The translations under genes and the position numbers were made by a program. Positions 25,021 through 35,235 of a stretch of DNA of 64,000 nt are shown piece by piece. The notes beneath the pieces were generated by a model. That model ran no database searches and was not told the DNA's origin. It saw nothing but the letters and a program-made list of their open reading frames with translations. Source of the stretch: Enterococcus sp. 5H (GTDB taxonomy: Bacteria; Bacillota; Bacilli; Lactobacillales; Enterococcaceae); contig NZ_AMDP01000021.1 of the NCBI RefSeq assembly GCF_028128615.1, positions 1-64,000 of the forward strand, written 5' to 3'. Position 1 is the first letter of the stretch. Each line of letters begins with the position of its first letter.

Positions 25021-27777
25021 ATGAAATTTTATCAAGAAACAACTGATGTTATTTTAAAAAAATTCTCGCTTAATCTGGAGACTGGTTTAACGAAAGAGCA
25101 GGTCCTTCAAAATAGGGGGTTATACGGTGAAAATAGACTGCCGGAAGAAAAAGAAGATCCGTATTGGAAAGTCTTTTTGAAAAATTTTAAAGAACCAATC
25201 GTTATTGTTTTATTAGGAGCAGTTCTTTTGTCTTTTATCAGTGCATTTTATTCATTTCAGTTTCAAGAGAATTCAAAACATGGAAAAGAAGCGTTGTACG
25301 AAGCGATTGCTATCTTAATTCTGATTATCATAAATGCTTTTTTAGGATTTTGGCAGGAGATCAGTGCGCGGAAAAGTTTAAATGCTTTAAAAGAAATGAA
25401 TAATCGCTCTACTTCTGTATTGAGAGAAGGGCACTGGGAAAATATACCAGTCAAAGAATTAGTCGTTGGTGATATCGTGAAATCTGCGATTGGTGATTTT
25501 GTTGAAGCTGATGTTCGCTGGATCGAAGTCAATGAATTACAGATTGTAGAATCTCATTTAACAGGAGAAGCAGATGCGATTCTTAAAATGATCGAACCGA
25601 TTAATGAAACTGTTGAGGTCGGTGATCGAGTGAATATGGGCTTTTCCGGTTCAACGGTTTCCAATGGACAAGGGATTGGGATTGTTGTAGCAACAGGCAA
25701 GGATACAGAACTGGGAAATATCGCACAATTAATTCAAGCAGTCGGCACAAAAAAATCACCACTACAATATACAGTCAATAAATTAACAAAAACATTGATG
25801 AAAATTTCTGGCGGAATTGTTGTTCTAACGTTTTTGATTGGGATTATCCGAGCAGGTGAACTAAGTATGGATTCGATCACTTCAGTATTGTCTACATCGA
25901 TTGCATTAGCAGTTGCTTCCATACCAGACGCATTACCAGCTGTTTTGTCGATTGTCTTAACGATTGGCGCTGCAAAAATGGCTCGGAATAAAGGGTTGGT
26001 CAAATCATTAACTAGTGTAGAAACACTTGGGGGAACCTCTTATATTTGCTCAGATAAAACTGGAACGTTGACTAAAAACGAAATGACCGTCGTTAAATAT
26101 TACGATAATGGTCAGGAATATGAAGTTTCTGGTCTAGGCTATTCGCCAAAAGGTTCGATTACTAATAAAAAAATGCAAGAAAATTTTGAGAAGTCTTCTG
26201 AATTTTTACTTGGTTCAGTTTTGTGTAATGAAGCGATGGTTAAAGAAGTAGAGGGGAAATTTAAACCGTTTGGAAATCCGACTGAAGTTGCGTTAACTGT
26301 TCTTGGACAAAAAGCGGGTATTATTCGAGAAGAATTACTTGAATCTATGGAGATTGTTCGTACATTACCATTTACAAGCAATAGAAAAATGATGAGCGTT
26401 ATAGTCAAAAATTCTGATAACTATTTTATTTATACAAAAGGTGCACCGGACGTATTGGTAGAACATAGTCGAGGAATAGTCGTTGATAATCAGTTAGATG
26501 ACTCAGACAAAGCCAAAGAACACTTTACTTCTATTGTAAATAGCTATGCAGAACAAGCATTGCGGACACTTGCTGTTGGTTATCGTAAATTGACGAAAGA
26601 AGAAGCTTTAAATGGTTCAGTTGAAGAATTAGAAACAGAGCTGCTAATCTCTGGTGTGGCTGGCATTATTGATCCTGCGCGAGAAGAAGTGAAAGAGTCA
26701 ATTAAAACCCTTCATGAAGCGAATATCGAAGTTGTAATGATTACAGGAGATCACGAAAAAACAGCACAAGCGATTGCTTACGATTTAGGAATCACGCCAA
26801 CAAAAGATGGAGCTGTCATTAAAGGAATAGAAATTGAAGCCATGTCAGATGAACAATTATTCGAAAAAGTGAAACAGACAAAACTTTATGCCAGAGTCTC
26901 ACCGGAACATAAACAACGGATTGTAAAACAACTTCAAAAGCATGGACAAATTGTAGCGATGACAGGTGACGGTGTTAATGATGCACCTGCTTTACGAGCA
27001 GCAGATATTGGCATTGCCATGGGAATTGCGGGAACAGAAGTAACAAAAGATTCGGCCGATTTGATTTTGCTGGATGACAAATTTACTACAATTGAACGAT
27101 CTGTTCAAGGTGGCCGTACGATTTATGCCAACATTAAAAATTTTATGCGTCATGAGTTAACCACAAATGTTGCTGAAGTACTGTCTCTACTTTTCGGTTT
27201 GCTATTTTTTACAAAATCAATTGGAACGGTTTCGGCAACAACACCAACACTAACTGCATTAATGGTGCTTTGGGTAAATATGGTCAGTGATGCTGTTCCA
27301 TCTTTTTCTTTAGGTTATGATGTGGCTGAATCAGATATTATGAAAGACCAGCCTAGAAATCCTAAAGAATCAATTTTAGCAAATTATACTTGGTCTAGAG
27401 TCTTGATTAGAGGAATTGTGATGGGGTTAACGGTTTATGGCGGTTTTGTTTTAGCTGCTCATAGTGGTATGTCGAGTAATCAGGCGCAAACCGTGGCGTT
27501 TTTAACTCTTGTATATGGTCAGTTATGGCATGTATTCGATGCTAGAAGTTCAAAAACGTTGTACAGGAGAAATCCATTTAGCAATCCACGTTTAGTTGCA
27601 GCGGTTGCATTTGCAGCAGTTTCTTCATTTTTAGTTACGATTATTCCTTTCTTTAATACAGTGATGGGAACAGTTTCACTGCCTGCTCATGTCTATTTAT
27701 TAGTGATCTTTATTCCTGCGTTGCCAACCTTTATCCTGTCTGGAATAAAAGAACTTTTTGCTATTAAAATTTGGTAG
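25021..27777 (+). CDS. P-type Ca2+-transporting ATPase (P2A, PMR1/SERCA-like)
   Basis: A 918-residue cation-pumping ATPase. An N-terminal Cation_ATPase_N region (FSLNLETGLTKEQVLQNRGL) leads to helices M1-M2, the actuator domain with LTGEAD (TGE loop), and the M4 motif VASIPDALPAVLSI. The phosphorylation site DKTGTLT has Asp345. A nucleotide-binding domain (KGAPDVL) is followed by the hinge MTGDGVNDAPALRAADIG and C-terminal helices M5-M10 with NMVSDAVPSFSLGYD. The PEGL-type M4 site of Ca2+ pumps is replaced by PDAL, so the ion may be Ca2+ or Mn2+. It should export the cation from the cytoplasm. It is a single gene with its own terminator. Confidence 0.93.
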   Translation: MKFYQETTDVILKKFSLNLETGLTKEQVLQNRGLYGENRLPEEKEDPYWKVFLKNFKEPIVIVLLGAVLLSFISAFYSFQFQENSKHGKEALYEAIAILILIIINAFLGFWQEISARKSLNALKEMNNRSTSVLREGHWENIPVKELVVGDIVKSAIGDFVEADVRWIEVNELQIVESHLTGEADAILKMIEPINETVEVGDRVNMGFSGSTVSNGQGIGIVVATGKDTELGNIAQLIQAVGTKKSPLQYTVNKLTKTLMKISGGIVVLTFLIGIIRAGELSMDSITSVLSTSIALAVASIPDALPAVLSIVLTIGAAKMARNKGLVKSLTSVETLGGTSYICSDKTGTLTKNEMTVVKYYDNGQEYEVSGLGYSPKGSITNKKMQENFEKSSEFLLGSVLCNEAMVKEVEGKFKPFGNPTEVALTVLGQKAGIIREELLESMEIVRTLPFTSNRKMMSVIVKNSDNYFIYTKGAPDVLVEHSRGIVVDNQLDDSDKAKEHFTSIVNSYAEQALRTLAVGYRKLTKEEALNGSVEELETELLISGVAGIIDPAREEVKESIKTLHEANIEVVMITGDHEKTAQAIAYDLGITPTKDGAVIKGIEIEAMSDEQLFEKVKQTKLYARVSPEHKQRIVKQLQKHGQIVAMTGDGVNDAPALRAADIGIAMGIAGTEVTKDSADLILLDDKFTTIERSVQGGRTIYANIKNFMRHELTTNVAEVLSLLFGLLFFTKSIGTVSATTPTLTALMVLWVNMVSDAVPSFSLGYDVAESDIMKDQPRNPKESILANYTWSRVLIRGIVMGLTVYGGFVLAAHSGMSSNQAQTVAFLTLVYGQLWHVFDARSSKTLYRRNPFSNPRLVAAVAFAAVSSFLVTIIPFFNTVMGTVSLPAHVYLLVIFIPALPTFILSGIKELFAIKIW

Positions 27778-27800
27778 GTAGACTTTAGCAAAAGCAATCA

Positions 27801-27880
27801 AAAAACTAGCGCCAAAAAATCAGGGGATTCGATAGTCATTTTATCGACTTGATTTTGACGCTAGTTTTTATTTTATTTTG
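27801..27880. terminator. Bidirectional terminator between the P-type ATPase and Mn-transport operon
   Basis: An outer stem AAAAACTAGCG (27801-27811) with CGCTAGTTTTT (27859-27869) and imperfect inner pairing, with A- and T-rich flanks for both directions. Confidence 0.8.
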
Positions 27881-28802
27881 TTAAACCTTCATGGATTTTG
27901 TCTAGATTCCATTTCATCATAGAGTAGTAACTATCGCCATCTTCGCCTTTTTTAGCAATAGAGTCAGTGAAGATCGTACTGTAGATTGGCAGATCTGTTT
28001 CTTTAGAAACACGTTCCATACTGCGTTTGTCAACACTTGTTTCAACAAAGAGAGCTGGAACGTTTGTTTCTTTAATTTGATCGATAATTTGTTTCATTTG
28101 ATCGGGTGTTCCTTGACTTTCTGTGTTGATTTCCCAAATGTAAGCAGCTGTTACACCGTAAGCTTTTGAGAAATATTTAAAGGCTCCTTCACTCGTAACT
28201 AGTAGCTTTTGATCTTCTGGAATATCAGCAAACTTTTCTTTTGCTTCTTTATCTAAAGCTGCTAGTTTTTCAATATAGGCAGAGGCGTTTTTTTCGTAGG
28301 TTTCTTTGTTGTTAGGGTCTTTTTCACTTAATGTGTCTTTGATTGTTTCAACGTAAGAAATGCCATTTTGAATATCTAACCAAGCATGGGGATCTTGTTC
28401 ATCTTCTTGTCCAGCGCTAGTTAAATACATCGGTTCAACATTTTTACTAACGGCAAAATAGTCTTCATTTTCTTTTTTATTAGCCGTTTCCATTAGCTTT
28501 TTAAACCAGCCATTACCACCAGTTTCTAAGTTTAAACCATTGAAGAATAGAACATCTGCTTCGGAAGCTTTCGCAATATCTTCTGGTAAAGGTTCATATT
28601 CGTGGGGATCAGTTCCGACAGGGACAATACTGTGTAAATTAACCAGATCACCACCAACATTTTCGACCATATCTGCAAGAATGGAATTTGTCGCCACGAC
28701 GTCTAGTTTCTCTTTATCTGCTGAATCTGAAGTGTTCGATTGGCAAGCAGCTAGAAAGAATAGCCCCGCTAATGCCGTAATAAAAAGTAATTTTTTTCTC
28801 AT
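27873..28802 (-). CDS. Manganese ABC transporter substrate-binding lipoprotein (EfaA/PsaA-like)
   Basis: A 309-residue cluster A-I binding protein. The lipobox is LAAC with Cys20. The four metal ligands fall at the same numbers as in pneumococcal PsaA: His67 (TDPHEYE), His139 (DPHAWLD), Glu205 (TSEGAFK) and Asp280 (IFTDSIA). It captures Mn2+ (possibly Zn2+) outside the membrane. In E. faecalis the ortholog EfaA is a surface antigen linked to endocarditis. It is the last gene of a three-gene minus-strand operon and overlaps the permease by 4 bases. Confidence 0.95.
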   Translation of the reverse strand: MRKKLLFITALAGLFFLAACQSNTSDSADKEKLDVVATNSILADMVENVGGDLVNLHSIVPVGTDPHEYEPLPEDIAKASEADVLFFNGLNLETGGNGWFKKLMETANKKENEDYFAVSKNVEPMYLTSAGQEDEQDPHAWLDIQNGISYVETIKDTLSEKDPNNKETYEKNASAYIEKLAALDKEAKEKFADIPEDQKLLVTSEGAFKYFSKAYGVTAAYIWEINTESQGTPDQMKQIIDQIKETNVPALFVETSVDKRSMERVSKETDLPIYSTIFTDSIAKKGEDGDSYYSMMKWNLDKIHEGLTK

Positions 28803-29656
28803 GATATTGATTCCTCCTGTTTTTGTTTATTGACAAAAAATAGTCCTTTTCTTGGTGAGAATAAAAATGCTAAAACGAAAAATGCTGCAGCGGTTAATAC
28901 AATAGTTGCTCCGGATGCTAAATTATACGAGTAGCTAAAGAACAAACCGATAATTGAACTTAAAATACCAAAAGTAGAAGCTAAGCCAATCATACTAGGT
29001 AGATGGTTTGTTAACAGATAAGCGGTCGCAGCTGGAGTAATCAGCATGGCAATCACTAAAATAGTTCCTACCGTTTGTAAAGATGAAACAGCCACTAAAG
29101 TTAGTAAAAACATCAACGCATAGTGGAAAAATTGTACATTTAACCCATAAGCTTGCGCCATAGTTGGATCAAATGAAGTGATTTGTAACTCTTTGTAAAA
29201 AATGCCAACAAAAACGATCACGATAATGCCAACGATGACAGTAATCAAAATATCTGAATCTCGAACAGCTAAAACATTCCCAAAAAGAATATGGTAGAGG
29301 TCAGTAGAACTTTTAGCGAAAGAAATCATAATGATTCCTAAAGCAAAGAAAGAACTGAAGACAACACCGATAGCTGTATCATTTTTTAGTTGGCTTTTTT
29401 GTGTAATAAATCCGATTAATAATGCCGCGATAATACCAAAAATTGAAGCGCCAAAGATATAGTTAACCCCAAACATATAAGAGGCAGCAACTCCCGGCAA
29501 CACTGCATGAGAAATCGCATCGCCCATTAAAGACATTCCTCGTAATACGATAAATGATCCAATGATTCCTGAAACTAAACCTACAATAATTGAGGTAATC
29601 AAAGCGTTCTGTAAAAATTGGTAGCGAACCAATCCATCAATAAAATTTGCAATCAT
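28799..29656 (-). CDS. Manganese ABC transporter permease
   Basis: A 285-residue ABC-3 family membrane protein with about eight or nine helices ([20 protein letters not shown] near residue 40 is the family signature). It forms the channel for the metal delivered by the binding lipoprotein. Its start overlaps the ATPase stop and its stop overlaps the lipoprotein start, both as ATGA, indicating tight translational coupling. Confidence 0.94.
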   Translation of the reverse strand: MIANFIDGLVRYQFLQNALITSIIVGLVSGIIGSFIVLRGMSLMGDAISHAVLPGVAASYMFGVNYIFGASIFGIIAALLIGFITQKSQLKNDTAIGVVFSSFFALGIIMISFAKSSTDLYHILFGNVLAVRDSDILITVIVGIIVIVFVGIFYKELQITSFDPTMAQAYGLNVQFFHYALMFLLTLVAVSSLQTVGTILVIAMLITPAATAYLLTNHLPSMIGLASTFGILSSIIGLFFSYSYNLASGATIVLTAAAFFVLAFLFSPRKGLFFVNKQKQEESIS

Positions 29657-30405
29657 GCGTCAGCCACTCCTTTGATAATAATGTCGCCCATCGTTTCGCC
29701 ATAAGCAGCTTGAATATTTTTGTTGGTGAACGTTGTAGCGACTGGACCAGCGGCAATTAAACGTTTCTTTAAAATGATGATTTCATCAAAATAATGAGCT
29801 ACTTTATGCAAATCATGATGGACAATAACGATCGTTTTGCCAGCTTCTTTTAGTTGCTTAAGAATATCCATAATTACTTTTTCACTGGTCATATCGATTC
29901 CTACAAAAGGTTCGTCCAACACGATAACATCTGCATCTTGTGCCAGCACTCGTGCAATAAAGACTCGTTGCAGCTGACCACCTGATAACTCGCCAATCTG
30001 ACGCTTAGCAAAAGCTTCTAGTTGAACCGTTTGTAATGCAGCTAGTGCTTTAGCTTTATCCTCTTTTTTCGGTCGTTTCATGAGACCAAGTTTAGGATAG
30101 GTACCCAAAAGAACAACTTCCAACACATTGATTGGAAACGACAAATCTAATGCACTGCGTTGTTCAACATAAGCCACGCGTTTTTTCTGTAGGTCAATTG
30201 GTGTCTGACCTAACTTAACGGCTCTTGAATCGGTTTTAAGCAAGTTCAACATGCCCTTTAAAAAGGTTGATTTACCTGCGCCGTTTGGACCAATAATCCC
30301 AGTAATTTTTCCAGCTGGAATTTGTAAAGAAATATCAATCAAGGCCTTTTGTCCTTGGTAACTAACAGTAAGATGTTCTATTGAAAGATTATTATTTATA
30401 GACAT
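29653..30405 (-). CDS. Manganese ABC transporter ATPase
   Basis: A 250-residue ATPase with Walker A GPNGAGKST, Q-loop YVEQRSALD, signature LSGGQLQRVFIARVL and Walker B VIVLDEPFVGID. It is the first gene of the operon, with AAAGGAGGT overlapping one metal-repressor palindrome. The two palindromes imply repression when intracellular manganese is sufficient. Confidence 0.95.
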   Translation of the reverse strand: MSINNNLSIEHLTVSYQGQKALIDISLQIPAGKITGIIGPNGAGKSTFLKGMLNLLKTDSRAVKLGQTPIDLQKKRVAYVEQRSALDLSFPINVLEVVLLGTYPKLGLMKRPKKEDKAKALAALQTVQLEAFAKRQIGELSGGQLQRVFIARVLAQDADVIVLDEPFVGIDMTSEKVIMDILKQLKEAGKTIVIVHHDLHKVAHYFDEIIILKKRLIAAGPVATTFTNKNIQAAYGETMGDIIIKGVADA

Positions 30406-30417
30406 AAAGAAACCTCC

Positions 30418-30438
30418 TTTTTAGGTTTGCCTAAAAAT
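30418..30438 (-). promoter_or_regulatory. DtxR/MntR-type operator 1
   Basis: A perfect palindrome TTTTTAGG-TTTG-CCTAAAAA between the -10 box and the start codon. It matches the TTAGGN4CCTAA pattern of Mn-responsive EfaR/ScaR/MntR regulators of Lactobacillales. Confidence 0.85.
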
Positions 30439-30439
30439 A

Positions 30440-30468
30440 GTATAAGTTAAACTTGAATTAAAATCAAT
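30440..30468 (-). promoter_or_regulatory. Promoter of the manganese transport operon
   Basis: On the minus strand TTGATT, a 17-base spacer and TATACT lie between the two operators, so repressor at either site would block polymerase. Confidence 0.65.
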
Positions 30469-30472
30469 CTAT

Positions 30473-30493
30473 TTTTTAGGTGCGCCTAAAAAT
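30473..30493 (-). promoter_or_regulatory. DtxR/MntR-type operator 2
   Basis: A second perfect palindrome TTTTTAGG-TGCG-CCTAAAAA, immediately upstream of the -35 box. Confidence 0.85.
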
Positions 30494-30497
30494 AAAG

Positions 30498-30545
30498 AGA
30501 TTGCTAGGAAACTACATTATTGATTCCTAGCAATCTTTTTTTAAT
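30498..30545. terminator. Terminator of the serine hydrolase gene
   Basis: A perfect 13-bp stem (30498-30510/30524-30536) with A/T-rich flanks on both sides; in the minus direction it follows the hydrolase stop. Confidence 0.75.
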
Positions 30546-31729
30546 TATTTTGTTTTATACGGACCTAATTGACTGAACAGAGTTGCTGTTAATTGATCGT
30601 ATGAGGCATTTTTAGGATATTGGTTAGTAAGTAAAATGATCGCATCTTTTCTATCTTTAGAAACATAACTAACCGCTTCGAAGCCACCTTCAATTCCGTG
30701 ACCACGGATGAAGTTCCCGCAATTGTATAAACCGCCAATAAATTTATTTTGTTTATCATCAGTCCAAAGGGAATCCATTGTCTGTTTATTTACTAGCTTT
30801 TCAGCTAATAGATTAGCATAGAAGGTATACAAATCACTCACAGTCATACCCAAACTACCAGTGCCAACTTCCTGATTAAAAAGTAAAGGATCATCAGCAA
30901 TGTCTGCAGCATAATCTGTATTGTCTTTTTTTTCATAGGCAAAGGTTCGATTTTTTAGCTGTAAAAAGTCATCATAGAAGCTGGTATGATGTAATTGCAA
31001 AGGTTGAATGATTTGTTGATTAAGTAGTGTTCGATAGGTAGAACCTGTCAGCTTTTCTAAAATTCCAACTAGTAGATAGTAGTTAATGGCATCGTATTTG
31101 AATTCACCAAAAGTTCCCATTTGGGCGTGAGCTATTTCAAATCGGAGAAACTCTTCATCAGACATCATTGCTGTTGGTTTTTCTTGTTGAACTAATCCAG
31201 AGTTCATTGAAAGAAGCTGCCGTATCGTTATTTTTGAGCTGTCCGGAATATTTGGATAGAAGTGATCTAATGTTTCGTCTAAAGAAAGTTTTTGCGCTTG
31301 AACTTGCTGTAAAACTAAAGCAGCAGTTAAACCTTTTTGACTGGAACCAATTTGAAAGACTGATTGACTATTATTAGCTATCTTTTTTGAGGCATTTGCG
31401 TAGCCAAAGCCTTTTTGCATGATAATCTGATTATCTTTGATTACAAGAGCGGAACCAATAAAAGAAGCATCTGTTAATTTTTGATTAATATCCAAAGCAA
31501 GATTTGAGCTTGGCAGAACGTCTTGATTTAAATTTTTAATCTGTTCTGTATCCTCTGTTTTTTCTTTTGAAATTTCAGAGGACTCCGTAGATGTTTGAGG
31601 CAAAATATTTTGCTGTTTTTCTTTGAAAAATAGAAGATAAATTTCGAAACTAATTAAAGTAAGTAAAAATAGCGTAAACAAAAATTGGCGCCGCCGCTTG
31701 TTCCTTTTTTGATGTTTTCCATGATGCAT
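30545..31729 (-). CDS. Membrane-anchored serine beta-lactamase-like protein (class C/PBP4* fold)
   Basis: A 394-residue protein. The basic N-terminus and one helix (residues 14-34) anchor it, with a Ser/Glu/Thr-rich linker to about 75. The extracellular domain matches the Beta-lactamase family: SSQK (S-x-x-K) in FQIGSSQKGLTAALV, a YDAIN tyrosine region in place of Y-S-N, and HGIEGG for the H-x-G motif. Relatives are FmtA-like esterases, D-Ala carboxypeptidases and unknown hydrolases; true beta-lactamase activity is not implied. GGAGGTG precedes the ATG. It is monocistronic. Confidence 0.85.
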   Translation of the reverse strand: MHHGKHQKRNKRRRQFLFTLFLLTLISFEIYLLFFKEKQQNILPQTSTESSEISKEKTEDTEQIKNLNQDVLPSSNLALDINQKLTDASFIGSALVIKDNQIIMQKGFGYANASKKIANNSQSVFQIGSSQKGLTAALVLQQVQAQKLSLDETLDHFYPNIPDSSKITIRQLLSMNSGLVQQEKPTAMMSDEEFLRFEIAHAQMGTFGEFKYDAINYYLLVGILEKLTGSTYRTLLNQQIIQPLQLHHTSFYDDFLQLKNRTFAYEKKDNTDYAADIADDPLLFNQEVGTGSLGMTVSDLYTFYANLLAEKLVNKQTMDSLWTDDKQNKFIGGLYNCGNFIRGHGIEGGFEAVSYVSKDRKDAIILLTNQYPKNASYDQLTATLFSQLGPYKTK

Positions 31730-31970
31730 AGTATCACACCTCCGATTATTTTCATTTTACTCATCAAAAAAGGAAGTACAATCTGATCTTGTAAGATTCC
31801 GCGAACAATTTTGTAAGTACAATTTTCTTCGTTTAAAAGACATTAAAAGGTCAATTAATTGTCATAATAAAGCAAAAGATTCATGATTTTTTTGAGAATC
31901 AATGGTAGAATAGAGATTGAAATTTTTATTTAGACGTATCGAAAAAAATACCTAGATCACGGAGGAAATC

Positions 31971-32936
31971 ATGACCCAAAAATACCAGGATAAAACATTA
32001 CGAATCTTTAGTTTAAATGCTAATCGTCCGTTAGCAGAAAGAATTGCTGAAGTTGTCGGCACAGAATTAGGCAAGAGTACGGTTCGCCAATTCAGCGACG
32101 GAGAAATTCAAATAAACATTGAAGAAAGTATTCGTGGGGACCATGTTTTTCTAGTTCAGTCGACTAATCTGCCGGTTAATGATAATTTAATGGAATTATT
32201 GATTATGATTGATGCATTAAAACGAGCAAGTGCTAAAACAATTAACGTCGTTTTACCCTATTATGGTTATGCTCGCCAAGATCGGACTGCAAAGCCAAGA
32301 GAACCGATCACTGCAAAATTAGTGGCTAATTTATTGGAAGAAGCTGGGGCAACTCGTGTGTTAACCCTTGATTTACATACAGTTCAAGTACAGGGATTCT
32401 TTGATATTCCAGTGGATAATTTGTTTACAATGCCGTTATTTGCGCATAATTATCGTCAGCAGCAGCTAACTGGTGAAGAAATTGTTGTTGTTTCGCCTAA
32501 AAATAGTGGTGTTCAGCGAGCGAGAAGTTTATCAGAATATCTAGATGCAACGTTAGCTATCGTCGATCAAGACGAAGTTGATGGTGTACGATCAGGTTAT
32601 GTTATTGGTGAAGTGAAAAATAAAACGTGTATTTTAGTAGATGATATTTTAAATACAGGTGAAACCATGGCGACTGCTGCTAAAATCTTAAAGGATAATG
32701 GAGCAAAAAATATCTACGTTTGTGCTTCACATGGTTTACTTTCAAAAGGTGCTAAAGCTACTTTAGATGCTGCGCCGATAGAACAGATTTGTGTAACAGA
32801 TTCTGTGTTTATCTCTGATGACCGTAAACCGAATGCGTTGGAAATTGTTTCATGTGCTGAGTTAATGGGTGAAGCAGTCAAACGAATTCATGAAAATACG
32901 CCAATGAGTCCGTTGTTTCGTTTAGAGGATGATTAA
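31971..32936 (+). CDS. prs: Ribose-phosphate pyrophosphokinase
   Basis: A 321-residue class I PRPP synthetase: ribose-5-phosphate plus ATP gives PRPP and AMP for purine, pyrimidine, His and Trp synthesis. Features in order: [16 protein letters not shown], the flexible-loop YGYARQDR (near residue 98), [18 protein letters not shown], and the PRPP-binding loop [12 protein letters not shown]. Length is normal. The ATG follows CGGAGGA. The ordinary partner glmU is not adjacent here, so this may be one of two prs genes, as in several enterococci (inference). Confidence 0.95.
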   Translation: MTQKYQDKTLRIFSLNANRPLAERIAEVVGTELGKSTVRQFSDGEIQINIEESIRGDHVFLVQSTNLPVNDNLMELLIMIDALKRASAKTINVVLPYYGYARQDRTAKPREPITAKLVANLLEEAGATRVLTLDLHTVQVQGFFDIPVDNLFTMPLFAHNYRQQQLTGEEIVVVSPKNSGVQRARSLSEYLDATLAIVDQDEVDGVRSGYVIGEVKNKTCILVDDILNTGETMATAAKILKDNGAKNIYVCASHGLLSKGAKATLDAAPIEQICVTDSVFISDDRKPNALEIVSCAELMGEAVKRIHENTPMSPLFRLEDD

Positions 32937-32962
32937 GTAGAAAATCAATGTTTGCGTAGCGT

Positions 32963-32992
32963 AAGAAGTCCGGTTTGCCGGACTTCTTTTTT
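32963..32992 (+). terminator. Terminator after prs
   Basis: An 11-bp stem AAGAAGTCCGG/CCGGACTTCTT with TTTG loop, followed by TTTT. Confidence 0.9.
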
Positions 32993-33029
32993 CACTAGTT
33001 ATCTAATTTTACAAAGTAAGGAGAGAAGT

Positions 33030-33926
33030 ATGGAAGAGCAAAGAAAAGGAATAATTTTCGGATTTATAGCCTATATTTTTTGGGGAGTTATTCCATTATA
33101 TTGGAAATTGCTGCCGACGGTCGATCCACTAGATATCTTGTGTTATCGTGTCGTTTGGTCATTTTTATTTATGATTATTTATATTTTAGTTACGAAAAAA
33201 GGGACAGCTTTTTTTAGTGAAGCCAAAAGTGTTTATCGGGATAAAAAGAAATTAATTGCCATTATTTGTGCATCATTTTTAATTTCTATTAATTGGTTTA
33301 CTTTTATCTATACAGTGAGTCAAGGGCATGTAACAGAGGCTAGTTTAGGGTATTATATGAATCCGTTAGTGAATGTTTTATTAGCAACAATCGTGTTGAA
33401 AGAAAAACTAAGTCGTTTTGGCATGATTGCCTGTGGTTTGGCTTTAACTGGTGTGCTGCTGTTAACGTTTCAGACAGGTGTGATTCCTGTAGCATCATTA
33501 ATTATGGCGTTTTCTTTTAGTCTGTATGGATTAATCAAAAAAGGCATATCCGTCAGCTCATATACATCTTTGACAATAGAGACATTTGTCATTTTACCAG
33601 TAGCTTTAATTTATTTGCTTGGTTTCTCTAAACATGGTTTTATGACATACGAGGTATCGACAAATTTATTACTAATGGGTGCCGGGATTGTGACAGCTAT
33701 TCCACTTTTATTGTTTTCTGAAGCAGCAAAACGAATTTCTTATATTATTCTTGGCTTTATTCAATATATTAATCCGACAATCATGCTGCTATTCGCTATT
33801 TTTATCTTTCATGAACCCTATACATCAGAACAGTTTATCGCATTTGGTTTTATTTGGCTGGCAATTGCTGTTTTTACCTATGGAAATTTTTATATGTATC
33901 GAAAAGAGAAGCGTTTTTCTAAGTAA
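33030..33926 (+). CDS. rarD: RarD-type EamA/DMT transporter
   Basis: A 298-residue inner-membrane protein with about ten helices. The N-terminal GFIAYIFWGVIPLYWKLL and SLGYYMNPLVNVLLATIVLKEKL match the RarD branch of the drug/metabolite transporter superfamily. Substrate unknown; related proteins have been linked to amino-acid or drug efflux. The start is at ATG 33030 behind AAGGAGAG; the frame extends upstream into the prs terminator and should not be used. Confidence 0.9.
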   Translation: MEEQRKGIIFGFIAYIFWGVIPLYWKLLPTVDPLDILCYRVVWSFLFMIIYILVTKKGTAFFSEAKSVYRDKKKLIAIICASFLISINWFTFIYTVSQGHVTEASLGYYMNPLVNVLLATIVLKEKLSRFGMIACGLALTGVLLLTFQTGVIPVASLIMAFSFSLYGLIKKGISVSSYTSLTIETFVILPVALIYLLGFSKHGFMTYEVSTNLLLMGAGIVTAIPLLLFSEAAKRISYIILGFIQYINPTIMLLFAIFIFHEPYTSEQFIAFGFIWLAIAVFTYGNFYMYRKEKRFSK

Positions 33927-34007
33927 GGAAATGAAGAATCATTCTTTGAGGAACCTTTTTAGTTATGTTAAAATAGTCCCATTAATGAAAGAGAAAGGGC
34001 GAGTACA

Positions 34008-35153
34008 GTGGAATCCATATATTTAGATCATGCTGCAACTACACCAGCACATCCGGCAGTCATAAAAGTAGTAACAGATGAAATGAGTCAAACTTTCGGA
34101 AATCCATCAAGCATTCATCATTTTGGGCGTCAAGCGCATCGGAAACTGGAAGATGTCCGGCAAATTATAGCAAGAAGCCTTCAAGTAAAACCTCATGAAA
34201 TAATTTTCAATAGCGGTGGTACAGAAGGGGATAATACGGCAATTATCGAAACAGCTCTTTCTAGAAAAGACCAAGGGCGGCATTTAATTACAACAGCTAT
34301 CGAACACCCCGCAGTTTTGGAAACGATGAAATATTTGGAGAAACTGGGTTTTGACGTGACGTATCTACCTGTGAATGAAAAAGGTGAGCTAGCAGCTTCA
34401 GATGTGAAAAATGCGTTGCGTGAAGACACCATTCTGGTTTCTGTGATGTTTGGAAATAATGAGATTGGCAATCTATTGCCGATTAAAGAAATTGGTGAAC
34501 TTTTGCAAGATCATCCAGCCGTTTTTCATACCGATGCGGTGCAAGCATATGGTTCAGAACGGATTTTACCCCATGAATTTGGCATAGACTTATTGAGTAT
34601 TTCTGCCCATAAAATTAACGGACCAAAAGGGGTCGGCTTTTTATTTAAGAGTGATGAGATTTCACTGCCATCGTTTTTACATGGTGGAGAGCAAGAGGAA
34701 AAACGCCGTGCTGGTACAGAAAATTTAGCTGGAATTGCTGGTATGGGAAAAGCTGTTGAACTTTTGACTGAAGACGAAAAAAACGAACGCCAACAAAAAT
34801 ATACTAAGTATCAAGAACTTATTTTAGCCCAATTAGATCAAGCTCAAATTGACTACAAAATTAACGGCAATCCGGAAAATAAATTAGGACATATTTTAAA
34901 TGTATGGTTTCCAAAAGTGTCCAGCGATTTATTATTAATGCATTTAGACTTAAAAGGCGTGGCAATTTCTACAGGATCAGCTTGTACAGCCGGAACAGTG
35001 GAACCTTCCCATGTACTTGAAGCAATCTATGGCGAGAATCATCCGGCAATCAAAGAATCGGTCCGAATTAGTTTTGGTTTAAATAACGATGAAAAGCAAA
35101 TTCAACAATTTTCAACAATCTTGATCGAAACAATTCAAAAGATCAAGCACTAA
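34008..35153 (+). CDS. Cysteine desulfurase (IscS/NifS type, tRNA thiolation)
   Basis: A 381-residue PLP enzyme that turns cysteine into alanine and an enzyme-bound persulfide. PLP-binding His100 and Lys202 (SISAHKINGPKG) are present, and the persulfide Cys326 lies in STGSACTAGTVEPS. It starts at GTG 34008 with AAAGGGCGA upstream. DUF1831 and mnmA follow on the same strand, so it most likely supplies sulfur to MnmA for 2-thiouridine in tRNA, as IscS-type partners do in Bacilli (YrvO-MnmA). Confidence 0.95.
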   Translation: MESIYLDHAATTPAHPAVIKVVTDEMSQTFGNPSSIHHFGRQAHRKLEDVRQIIARSLQVKPHEIIFNSGGTEGDNTAIIETALSRKDQGRHLITTAIEHPAVLETMKYLEKLGFDVTYLPVNEKGELAASDVKNALREDTILVSVMFGNNEIGNLLPIKEIGELLQDHPAVFHTDAVQAYGSERILPHEFGIDLLSISAHKINGPKGVGFLFKSDEISLPSFLHGGEQEEKRRAGTENLAGIAGMGKAVELLTEDEKNERQQKYTKYQELILAQLDQAQIDYKINGNPENKLGHILNVWFPKVSSDLLLMHLDLKGVAISTGSACTAGTVEPSHVLEAIYGENHPAIKESVRISFGLNNDEKQIQQFSTILIETIQKIKH

Positions 35154-35235
35154 GCAAAAGAAAAAAAGATTAGAACTAGCCAAAAACGAATGGAACTACT
35201 ATAATAAAAGAGACAACGAAAAAAGAGGTGGAAAA

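Noticed and set aside
32952-33029. N-terminal extension of rarD
   Set aside because: It would be translated through the prs terminator and lacks a ribosome site; ATG 33030 has AAGGAGAG.
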